From the NCBI GenBank assembly GCA_025964065.1, contig JAOPZO010000094.1, positions 1-6,211 of the forward strand: a stretch of DNA of 6,211 nucleotides. The letters are read 5' to 3'. The notes beneath the pieces are model-generated. The model was not told the DNA's origin, ran no database searches, and saw only the letters and a list, made by a program, of their open reading frames with translations. The position numbers and the translations under genes were made by a program. This document shows, in pieces, positions 1 through 5,331 of this stretch. The DNA comes from Solirubrobacterales bacterium. GTDB taxonomy: Bacteria > Actinomycetota > Thermoleophilia > Solirubrobacterales > Solirubrobacteraceae. Position 1 is the first letter of the stretch, and the number at the start of each line of letters is the position of its first letter.

Positions 1-7
1 TGCTCCC

Positions 8-26
8 GTGGCGCCGCCGGCGCCAC
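8..26. repeat. Small perfect inverted repeat at the left edge
   Basis: The arms GTGGCGCC (8-15) and GGCGCCAC (19-26) are perfect complements around a 3-base loop. It could be the hairpin of a terminator for a gene to the left, or simply chance pairing in very GC-rich DNA. No T-run follows it. The stretch from 1 to 119 holds nothing else I can support. It is open in several frames, but the translations are rich in Arg and Pro and do not look like protein. Confidence 0.3.
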
Positions 27-119
27 CATCGACCGCCGGGCCGACCCCACGCGGAGCCGTCCGGACCGGTCGGCAGCCTCGCGCGCGCGAGCGCACGTCA
101 AGGTGGCGCCGAGCGGAAT

Positions 120-542
120 ATGCTCAACGCTCCCATGGCCACCGCCCAGAAGAAGATCCGCGTCGTCGTCGCCAAGCCCGGCCTCGACGGCCACGACCGC
201 GGCGCGAAGATCATCGCGCGAGCGCTCCGCGACGCGGGCATGGAGGTCATCTACACCGGTCTGCACCAGACGCCGGAGCAGATCGTCGAGACCGTCATCC
301 AGGAGGACGCCGACGCCGTCGGCCTCTCGATCCTCTCGGGCGCCCACATGACGCTCGTCCCGCGCATCGTCGAGCTGCTGTCCGCGCAGGGCATCGACGA
401 CGTGCTCGTCACGGTCGGCGGGACCATCCCGTCCGACGACATCCCCGAGCTCAAGAAGCTCGGGGTCGCCGAGGTGTTCACGCCCGGCGCGCCCACCCAG
501 GCGATCATCGACTTCATCCAGGGCGCCGTACACCGGAAGTAG
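120..542 (+). CDS. Cobalamin (B12)-binding small subunit, methylmalonyl-CoA mutase type
   Basis: This is a stand-alone B12-binding domain of about 140 residues, matching the C-terminal domain or small subunit of methylmalonyl-CoA mutase and related acyl-CoA mutases. Such proteins hold adenosylcobalamin and join a separate large catalytic subunit to isomerise methylmalonyl-CoA to succinyl-CoA or a related substrate in the cytoplasm. The B12 signature is clear: DGHDRG at residues 24-29, with His26 as the expected lower cobalt ligand, then SILSGAH at 70-76 and GGTIP at 100-104. The length is normal for the split form. Two starts are possible, ATG at 120 and ATG at 135; the second begins MATAQKK. 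Neither has a strong ribosome binding site, and the frame is open upstream to the window edge, so the exact N-terminus is uncertain. The large subunit is not in the window. The exact mutase (methylmalonyl, ethylmalonyl or isobutyryl-CoA type) cannot be fixed from this subunit alone. Confidence 0.93.
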   Translation: MLNAPMATAQKKIRVVVAKPGLDGHDRGAKIIARALRDAGMEVIYTGLHQTPEQIVETVIQEDADAVGLSILSGAHMTLVPRIVELLSAQGIDDVLVTVGGTIPSDDIPELKKLGVAEVFTPGAPTQAIIDFIQGAVHRK

Positions 543-546
543 GACC

Positions 547-566
547 GAGCGGGCCCCGGCCCGATC
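547..566 (+). terminator. Possible weak terminator hairpin after the B12 subunit gene
   Basis: Just after the TAG stop (540-542), CGGGC (550-554) can pair with GCCCG (559-563) around a 4-base loop. Flanking GA/TC pairs extend it after one mismatch. There is no T-run. It is weak alone, but the new promoter and operator follow within 40 bases, so a transcript boundary here would make sense. Confidence 0.25.
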
Positions 567-598
567 GCACGAACCCGGCGCACGAGCCATGCGCCCGA

Positions 599-614
599 TT
601 GACTCGTCAGTCAA
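599..614. promoter_or_regulatory. Operator-like palindrome TTGACT-N4-AGTCAA overlapping the etf promoter
   Basis: TTGACT (599-604) and AGTCAA (609-614) form a perfect inverted repeat with a 4-base spacer, in an otherwise very GC-rich stretch. The 16-bp dyad is typical in size for a TetR-family operator, and TetR-type regulators such as FadR-like proteins often control acyl-CoA and ETF genes. The left arm is also a near-consensus -35 box, so a bound repressor would block RNA polymerase. The identity of the regulator is inference; no regulator gene lies in the window. Confidence 0.6.
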
Positions 615-629
615 CTCCCCAGCTACACT
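599..629 (+). promoter_or_regulatory. Candidate housekeeping-sigma promoter of the etfB-etfA-etfQO operon
   Basis: The -35 candidate TTGACT (599-604) matches five of six consensus bases. A -10 candidate TACACT (624-629) matches four of six, including the key T-A and final T. The spacer is 19 bases, longer than the ideal 17. Transcription would begin near 636, leaving a leader of about 20 bases before the etfB start at 658. It lies in the least GC-rich part of the intergenic gap. Confidence 0.5.
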
Positions 630-646
630 CCGAAACCCCTTAGTCG

Positions 647-652
647 AAGGAG
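647..652 (+). promoter_or_regulatory. Ribosome binding site fixing the TTG start of etfB
   Basis: AAGGAG at 647-652 sits five bases before TTG at 658. It decides the start: the longer in-frame option, ATG at 589, would place both the promoter-like palindrome and this site inside the coding region, and would add 23 residues not expected in the family. Confidence 0.85.
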
Positions 653-657
653 CCGAA

Positions 658-1449
658 TTGAAGATCTGCGTGCTGGTCAAAGAGGTCCCAGATGCTGCTG
701 TCACCAAGCGCATCGACCCGTCCACGGGTCGCATGGATCGTTCAGGGGAGAAGAACCTGAACCCGTACGACACGCACGCCATCGAGGCGGCCATGCAGCT
801 CAAGGAGGGCGGGGAGGTCCAGGTCGACGAGATCGTCGCCGTCTCCATGGGTCCCGTGAGCGCCGTGCGTGCGCTCCACAAGGCCGTGTCGCTCGGCGCC
901 GACCGCTCCGTGCACCTGTCCGACCCCGCGCTCGCGGGCTCCGACGTCGCCGCGACGGGCTACGCGCTCGCCAGCGCGATCAAGAAGGAGTCCCCGGACC
1001 TCGTCCTGCTGGGTCAGCAGAGCGACGACGGCGAGTGCTACACGATCGGCGCCGTCGTGGCCGAGCACCTCGGCATGCCGTCCCTCACGCAGGTCGTGAA
1101 GATGGACGTCGAGGGTGAGGGCGTGAAGTGCGAGCGCCAGGCCGAGTACGGCTACGACACCGTCCAGGTGACGTTCCCCGCGGTCATCTCCGTCGGCGAC
1201 GCGATCAACGAGCCGCGCTACCCGTCGCTCAAGGCGATCATGGGCGCGAAGAAGAAGCCGCTCGAGACCCTCGCGGCGGCCGACGCCGGCATCGATGCAT
1301 CGATGGTCGGCGCGGACGGCTCGCAGGTGCAGTGCGGTGAGTTCAAGGCCCCGCCGCAGAAGGCCGCGGGCCAGATCATCGAAGACGAGGACACCAACGA
1401 CACGGTCGAGAAGATCGTGGCCTGGCTCGACGAGAGGAAGCTGATCTAA
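658..1449 (+). CDS. etfB: Electron transfer flavoprotein beta subunit
   Basis: This is the beta subunit of the heterodimeric electron transfer flavoprotein. ETF takes electrons from acyl-CoA and other dehydrogenases and passes them to ETF:quinone oxidoreductase; the beta subunit carries structural AMP in ordinary ETFs. The 263-residue protein from TTG begins MKICVLVKEVPD, the typical family start. It continues with SLGADRSVHL at 78-87, GQQSDDGECYTIG at 119-131 in the nucleotide-binding region, TFPAVISV at 172-179, and the conserved INEPRYPSLKAIMGAKKK at 183-200, which includes the loop region used for docking dehydrogenases. The length is normal. It resembles the actinobacterial ordinary ETF rather than an obvious bifurcating one, although I cannot settle that by eye. 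It is the first gene of a three-gene operon and sits behind a strong ribosome binding site and the palindrome at 599-614. Confidence 0.96.
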   Translation: MKICVLVKEVPDAAVTKRIDPSTGRMDRSGEKNLNPYDTHAIEAAMQLKEGGEVQVDEIVAVSMGPVSAVRALHKAVSLGADRSVHLSDPALAGSDVAATGYALASAIKKESPDLVLLGQQSDDGECYTIGAVVAEHLGMPSLTQVVKMDVEGEGVKCERQAEYGYDTVQVTFPAVISVGDAINEPRYPSLKAIMGAKKKPLETLAAADAGIDASMVGADGSQVQCGEFKAPPQKAAGQIIEDEDTNDTVEKIVAWLDERKLI

Positions 1450-2424
1450 GTGGCCGACATCCTGGTCTACGCGCTCCACTACGAAGGCGCGTTCAACAAG
1501 AACTCCCTCGGTGCCATCACCGAGGCCACGAAGCTCGCGGGCGAGACCGGCGGGAAGGCCCACGCGGTCGTCGTCGGCGAGGGCATCTCCGACGAGCTCG
1601 CCGCGACCCTGGGCGACTACGGCGCGACGAAGGTCTTCAAGGCCGAGGGCCCCGAGGGTCTCGCGCAGCCCGTCATCGACACGATGGCGTCGGTCATGAC
1701 CGAGAACGGCATCGACTACGCGCTGTTCGGCGGTGGCCTCCTCGGCTTCGAGGTCGGTGCCGGCCTCGCCGCGCGCCTGCAGGCCGGCGTGACCATGGAG
1801 GTCACGGGCGTGCTCGTGGAGGACGGCAAGCTCGTCGCCGAGCGCCCGATCCTCGGCGACTCCGCGATCTCGCAGTCCCGCTACAAGACCAAGGGCATCA
1901 TCATCGGGCGCCTGAACGCGTTCGAGGCGAAGGCCTCCGGCGGCAGCGCCGAGGTCGTCAACGTGACGGTCGAGCCGTCCGCCCAGGCGGCGCAGGCGAG
2001 CATCGTCTCGCGCGGCGAGCAGCGCGGCGCGGACGTCGACATCGAGGGTGCCGGCACGCTGGTCGCCGGTGGCCGCGGCCTCGGCAACGCCGAGGGCTTC
2101 GACCTCCTGCAGGACCTCGCGAAGGCGTTCGGCGGCTCCACGGCCGTCGCCGCGACCCGCGCGGTGGTCGACGCCGGCTGGTACCCGTACGCGGGCCAGA
2201 TCGGCCAGACGGGCAAGACCGTCGCCCCGAAGCTCTACCTCGCGGCCGGGATCTCCGGCGCGATCCAGCACAAGGTCGGCATGCAGTCCTCGGAGAACAT
2301 CGTCGCGATCAACAAGGACGCGAACGCCCCGATCTTCGAGTTCAGCGACCTGGGCATCGTCGGCGATCTGAACAAGATCGTCCCGAAGCTCACCGAGGCG
2401 ATCGCCGCCAAGCGCGGCAGCTAA
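1450..2424 (+). CDS. etfA: Electron transfer flavoprotein alpha subunit
   Basis: This is the alpha subunit of ETF, which binds the catalytic FAD and pairs with the etfB product. The 324-residue protein has an N-terminal ETF alpha/beta-type domain (about 1-190) and a C-terminal FAD domain. In the FAD domain I see VAGGRG at 205-210, Arg237 in the ATRAVVDAG stretch, QIGQTGKTV at 250-258, GISGAIQHK at 267-275, AINKD at 286-290, and FSDLGIVGDL at 298-307. All are hallmark FAD contacts of the family, and the length is normal. The start is GTG at 1450, immediately after the etfB TAA (1447-1449) with no gap. GAGGAAG at 1434-1440, inside the end of etfB, can serve as the ribosome binding site. This tight joint implies translational coupling and equal subunit supply. 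Confidence 0.97.
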   Translation: MADILVYALHYEGAFNKNSLGAITEATKLAGETGGKAHAVVVGEGISDELAATLGDYGATKVFKAEGPEGLAQPVIDTMASVMTENGIDYALFGGGLLGFEVGAGLAARLQAGVTMEVTGVLVEDGKLVAERPILGDSAISQSRYKTKGIIIGRLNAFEAKASGGSAEVVNVTVEPSAQAAQASIVSRGEQRGADVDIEGAGTLVAGGRGLGNAEGFDLLQDLAKAFGGSTAVAATRAVVDAGWYPYAGQIGQTGKTVAPKLYLAAGISGAIQHKVGMQSSENIVAINKDANAPIFEFSDLGIVGDLNKIVPKLTEAIAAKRGS

Positions 2425-2434
2425 AACAAACCGC

Positions 2435-2445
2435 AGGAAGAGGAG
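2435..2445 (+). promoter_or_regulatory. Strong ribosome binding site for the ETF-QO gene
   Basis: AGGAAGAGGAG at 2435-2445 gives a full AGGAG five bases before ATG at 2451. It lies in the 26-base gap after etfA and supports the chosen start, which gives the protein an extended N-terminus. Confidence 0.85.
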
Positions 2446-2450
2446 TCCTC

Positions 2451-4226
2451 ATGGCCGGTACCAAGACGGGAAACCCGTCCGCCCACGCGACGATCCCCGC
2501 CGCGTTTCCGCCCCCGGTGGACTCGCAGAGCGAGTTCATCAAGCGCGAACTGGACCCGGAGGACGAGCGCATCGAGGTCGGCGTGGCGATCGTCGGCGGC
2601 GGCACCGCCGGCCTCGCCTGCGCCACCCGGCTGCTCCAGCTCCTCGGGGACGACCCCGAGATGATGGAGCGGCTGGGCGAGGTGCCCGTCGCCGTCATCG
2701 AGAAGGCGAAGACCTGCGGCGGGCACAACCTGTCCGGCGCGGTCATGCGCACGAAGCCGCTCGAGGAGCTGCTGCCCGATCTGACCCGCGAGGACTGGCG
2801 CAAGGCCGGCTTCGCGTTCGGCGAGGTCGAGAAGGAGGGCGTCTACATGCTGCCCTCCTCCAAGGCGTCCGTGCGCATCCCCACGCCGCCGCCGTTCAAG
2901 AACCACGGCGCCGAGGTCATCTCGGTCGCGGCGCTGTGCCGCTACCTCGCGGCGCAGGCGGAGGAGGCCGGCGCGTACATCCTCACGGAGACCGCGGCCA
3001 CCGAGCTGCTCGTGACCGACGGCCGCGTCCAGGGCGTCCGCTCGGGCGACAAGGGCCGCGGCAAGGACGGCAAGGAGCAGGGCAACTTCGAGCCCGGCGC
3101 CGACATCACCGCCAAGGCGACGGTGCTGGCCGAGGGCTGCTGGGGCCACCTCACGGGCGGCGCCATCAAGGAGTTCAACCTGGCCGAGGGCCGCGAGCCG
3201 CAGAACTGGGAGCTCGGGGTCAAGGAGGTCTGGAAGGTCGCCAAGCCGCTCGACAAGGTCATCCACACGATCGGCCCGTGGCCGCTCAAGCTGAGCACCA
3301 AGTACCACCACACGGGCGGCTCCTGGATCTACCCGATGAAGAACGAGAAGACCGGGGAGGACCTGGTCTCGATCGGCTTCGTCGTCGACCTCGACTACGC
3401 GGACGCCACCACGTCCGCGCACGACCTGCTCCAGGAGTTCAAGCTCCATCCGCTCGTCAGGAAGATCCTCGAGGGCGGCGAGCGCGTCGGCTGGGGCGCC
3501 AAGGCGCTCCCGGGCGGCGGCTACTGGTCGATGCCGAAGCTCTCCATGCCGGGGGCGGTGCTCGTCGGCGACGCCGGCGGGATGGTCAACACCACCGCGC
3601 TGAAGGGCGTCCACTACGCCATCAAGGCGGGGATGATCGCGGCGGAGAACATCTACAACGCGCTCAAGCGGGGCGAGTCGAGCTTCGAGAAGTACGAGGC
3701 CGACATCGAGGCCTCCATCGTCGGCAAGGAGCTGTGGGAGGTGCGCAACACGCGCCAGCCCCTCGCGCAGAAGGGCCTCATCAAGGGTGGCCCGCTCACG
3801 AACGTCCTCATCGCGACCAAGGGCAAGTTCCCGCCCGGCCGCATCTCGATGAAGGGCTCCGACGAGACCCCGATGTTCATCGGCAAGTCGAAGGACAGCT
3901 ACCCCAAGCCGGACGGCAAGTACACGTTCGACAAGCTCTCCTCCGTCTTCATCACGGGCAACGCGACCCGCGACGACGCCCCGAACCACATCCGCGTGCA
4001 GAAGAACGTCCCGCGCGTGATCGCGGAGTCGTGGCGCTGGATGTGCCCGGCGGGGGTCTATGAGATCTCCGACGAGCAGCTCGAGGCGACCGAGGGGAAG
4101 CCGGAGGAGCACGTCGACGTCATCGTGAACTACACGAACTGCGTGCAGTGCGGCGCGATCACCGCGAAGGGCGGTCGCCTGACGACCCCCGAGGGCGGCG
4201 ACGGCCCGCTGTACCAGCTCACCTAG
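2451..4226 (+). CDS. Electron transfer flavoprotein:quinone oxidoreductase with an atypical Fe-S domain
   Basis: This is the membrane-associated enzyme that takes electrons from reduced ETF and reduces membrane quinone. The 591-residue protein has a 40-residue Pro-rich N-terminal extension, then the FAD-binding Rossmann motif VAIVGGGTAGLA (45-56) and KTCGGHNLSGAV (87-98). AEGCWGHLT lies at 227-235. The quinone/FAD region includes TGGSWIYP (288-295), GFVVDLDY (309-316), GAKALPGGGYWSMPKL (349-364) and the second FAD stretch GDAGGMVN (373-380). The C-terminal ferredoxin-like domain starts at MCPAGVYE (531-538), then NCVQCGAI (563-570), and ends PEGGDGPLY (580-588). Canonical ETF-QOs bind a 4Fe-4S cluster with four Cys, one in CPAGVY and three in a C-x2-C-x2-C run. 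Here Cys532, Cys564 and Cys567 are present, but the fourth position is Ile570 and the following segment is about four residues shorter. If the host is an actinobacterium, menaquinone is the likelier acceptor. The symbol etfQO or etfD is used variably, so none is given. Confidence 0.95.
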   Translation: MAGTKTGNPSAHATIPAAFPPPVDSQSEFIKRELDPEDERIEVGVAIVGGGTAGLACATRLLQLLGDDPEMMERLGEVPVAVIEKAKTCGGHNLSGAVMRTKPLEELLPDLTREDWRKAGFAFGEVEKEGVYMLPSSKASVRIPTPPPFKNHGAEVISVAALCRYLAAQAEEAGAYILTETAATELLVTDGRVQGVRSGDKGRGKDGKEQGNFEPGADITAKATVLAEGCWGHLTGGAIKEFNLAEGREPQNWELGVKEVWKVAKPLDKVIHTIGPWPLKLSTKYHHTGGSWIYPMKNEKTGEDLVSIGFVVDLDYADATTSAHDLLQEFKLHPLVRKILEGGERVGWGAKALPGGGYWSMPKLSMPGAVLVGDAGGMVNTTALKGVHYAIKAGMIAAENIYNALKRGESSFEKYEADIEASIVGKELWEVRNTRQPLAQKGLIKGGPLTNVLIATKGKFPPGRISMKGSDETPMFIGKSKDSYPKPDGKYTFDKLSSVFITGNATRDDAPNHIRVQKNVPRVIAESWRWMCPAGVYEISDEQLEATEGKPEEHVDVIVNYTNCVQCGAITAKGGRLTTPEGGDGPLYQLT

Positions 4227-4250
4227 CCGCGCTCCGGCGCGTGCAGCCGT

Positions 4251-4278
4251 CGGCGGGCGCCCCACGGGGCGCCCGCCG
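4251..4278 (+). terminator. Strong GC hairpin, probable end of the etf operon transcript
   Basis: A perfect 12-bp stem, CGGCGGGCGCCC (4251-4262) with GGGCGCCCGCCG (4267-4278), encloses a 4-base loop, CACG. It sits 24 bases after the ETF-QO stop. Only a poor TCGTTCC follows instead of a T-run, which is common for terminators of high-GC actinobacteria. It separates the etf operon from the next gene. Confidence 0.7.
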
Positions 4279-4326
4279 TCGTTCCGGGGCGCAACCTCGG
4301 CGCCCGTCCCGGGTTCCTGGGGGCCC

Positions 4327-5067
4327 GTGCGTCACCTGCTCCCCCTCGCCACCGTCCTCGCCGCGCTCGCCCTGCCGGGCTCGGCGGCCGCCGCAGCACT
4401 GCCGGCCCTCGGCGTGGCCGTCGCGTCCTGCGAGACCGGTCCGGGCGTGGGCGACCGTGCGGTGGGCTTCGGGGCGACGATGCCGGGGGCGCCCGGCGCG
4501 AGCGTCCTCGCGGTGCGCTTCACGCTCGAGCAGCGTCGGGGCTCCGGCGGCTGGAAGACGCTCAGGGTGAGGGGCTGGGAGCGCTACGAGCGCTCGGCCG
4601 ACGACGCCACGGGCTTCGTCTACCAGAAGCGCGTCGAGCGGCTCGCGCCGGGCGCCTGGTACCGCGTGGTCGTGCGCTTCCGCTGGACCGGCGCGGGCGG
4701 GCGGCTCGTCAAGCGCGCGACGCGCACCAGCCGCGCCTGCCGCCAGCCCGACCTGCGGCCCGACCTCGCCGTGCTCTCCGTGACGCCCGAGGTGCTGGCG
4801 CCCGACCGCACCCGGTACGTGGTGCGGGTCCGCAACCTCGCACGCACCGCCGTGCAGGGCCCGGTGCGCGTGGGCCTCGCGGTCGACGGCGTCCCGCTCG
4901 GGACGGAGGGGGTCCCGCTGCTCACGGCGGGCGCCACCGCGGACGTCGTGTTCGAGGGCCCGGCCTGCCTGCCCGGCGGCAGCCTGCGGGCGGCCGTCGA
5001 CCCGGACGACGACCTCGAGGAAGCACGCGAGGCCGACAACGTGCTCAGCCTCGCCTGCCCGGGCTGA
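4327..5067 (+). CDS. Secreted protein with a C-terminal CARDB-like domain
   Basis: The specific function is unknown. The 246-residue product starts with a classic signal peptide: Met-Arg-His, a hydrophobic run at about 4-17, then GSAAAA with probable cleavage near residue 23, so export is likely. Residues about 30-140 form an uncharacterised beta-rich region. Residues about 142-246 look like a CARDB (cell-adhesion-related, immunoglobulin-like) domain: DLAVLSVTPE at 146-155, RYVVRVRNLA at 163-172, VGLAVDGVPLG at 182-192, AVDPDDDLEE at 223-232, then EADNVL at 235-240. This order of strand, Val-Asp-Gly, Asp-Pro and Glu/Asn is typical. There are exactly four cysteines in the mature protein, C35 and C138 in the first half, C214 and C244 in the second, suggesting one disulfide per domain. 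The GTG start has only a G-rich stretch (4318-4323) as a weak ribosome binding site; it is chosen because it gives the full signal peptide. There is no sortase motif or C-terminal membrane anchor. A surface or scaffold role is inference. Confidence 0.8.
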   Translation: MRHLLPLATVLAALALPGSAAAAALPALGVAVASCETGPGVGDRAVGFGATMPGAPGASVLAVRFTLEQRRGSGGWKTLRVRGWERYERSADDATGFVYQKRVERLAPGAWYRVVVRFRWTGAGGRLVKRATRTSRACRQPDLRPDLAVLSVTPEVLAPDRTRYVVRVRNLARTAVQGPVRVGLAVDGVPLGTEGVPLLTAGATADVVFEGPACLPGGSLRAAVDPDDDLEEAREADNVLSLACPG

Positions 5068-5113
5068 GCCGTCCGTCCGGGAACCGGGGTGGGCGGCTAC
5101 CATGGACGGAGCC

Positions 5114-5320
5114 ATGAAGACCGACATCCACCCCACCTACACCGAGGCGCAGGTCACCTGCACCTGCGGCAACCAGTTCACGACGCGCTCCACCCAGGAG
5201 AAGATCAACGTCGAGATCTGCTCGAACTGCCACCCGTTCTACACGGGTCGCCAGAAGCTCGTCGACACCGGCGGCCGCGTCGAGCGCTTCAAGCGCCGCG
5301 CCGCCCGCAAGTCGGGGTAG
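5114..5320 (+). CDS. rpmE: 50S ribosomal protein L31 (zinc-binding form)
   Basis: L31 is a small protein of the large ribosomal subunit that bridges to the small subunit. The 68-residue product starts MKTDIHP, the standard family opening. It has the zinc-ribbon cysteines Cys16, Cys18, Cys36 and Cys39, then HPFYTGRQKLVDTGGRVERF at 40-59 and a basic tail. This is the four-cysteine, zinc-containing type rather than the cysteine-free paralogue used under zinc limitation. ATG at 5102 in the same frame would add four residues (MDGA). I prefer 5114 because it matches the family N-terminus, though GGAG at 5108-5111 lies only two bases before it. A weak TACCAT at 5098-5103 could be a -10 box, but no convincing -35 accompanies it. 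The DUF1385 gene follows after 11 bases, suggesting a shared transcript. Confidence 0.95.
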   Translation: MKTDIHPTYTEAQVTCTCGNQFTTRSTQEKINVEICSNCHPFYTGRQKLVDTGGRVERFKRRAARKSG

Positions 5321-5331
5321 CGCCACCCGCA

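Noticed and set aside
8..643. 211-residue plus-strand open frame overlapping the B12 subunit gene
   Set aside because: It is an Arg/Pro/His-rich out-of-frame translation of the B12-binding gene, which itself has a clear DGHDRG signature in another frame.
589..657. Longer etfB starting at ATG 589
   Set aside because: The extra 23 residues do not fit the family, the segment holds the palindrome and promoter-like elements, and a strong ribosome binding site points to TTG 658, which yields the standard MKICVLVK start.
742..2271. 509-residue minus-strand open frame across etfB and etfA
   Set aside because: It is the antisense of two clear ETF genes; its translation is dominated by Arg, Leu, Asp and Gly repeats typical of the reverse frame in GC-rich DNA, with no recognisable motif.
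2440..2450. GAGGA-G-TCCTC inverted repeat before the ETF-QO start
   Set aside because: A one-base centre cannot form a hairpin, and the left half is explained by the ribosome binding site; the symmetry is probably chance.
2421..4265. 614-residue minus-strand open frame opposite the ETF-QO gene
   Set aside because: Its composition is that of a GC-rich shadow frame, it spans exactly the ETF-QO gene, and it shows no family motif or start signal.
5098..5103. TACCAT as a -10 box for rpmE
   Set aside because: There is no credible -35 box at the right distance, and the six bases overlap the alternative ATG at 5102, so it was not listed as a promoter.
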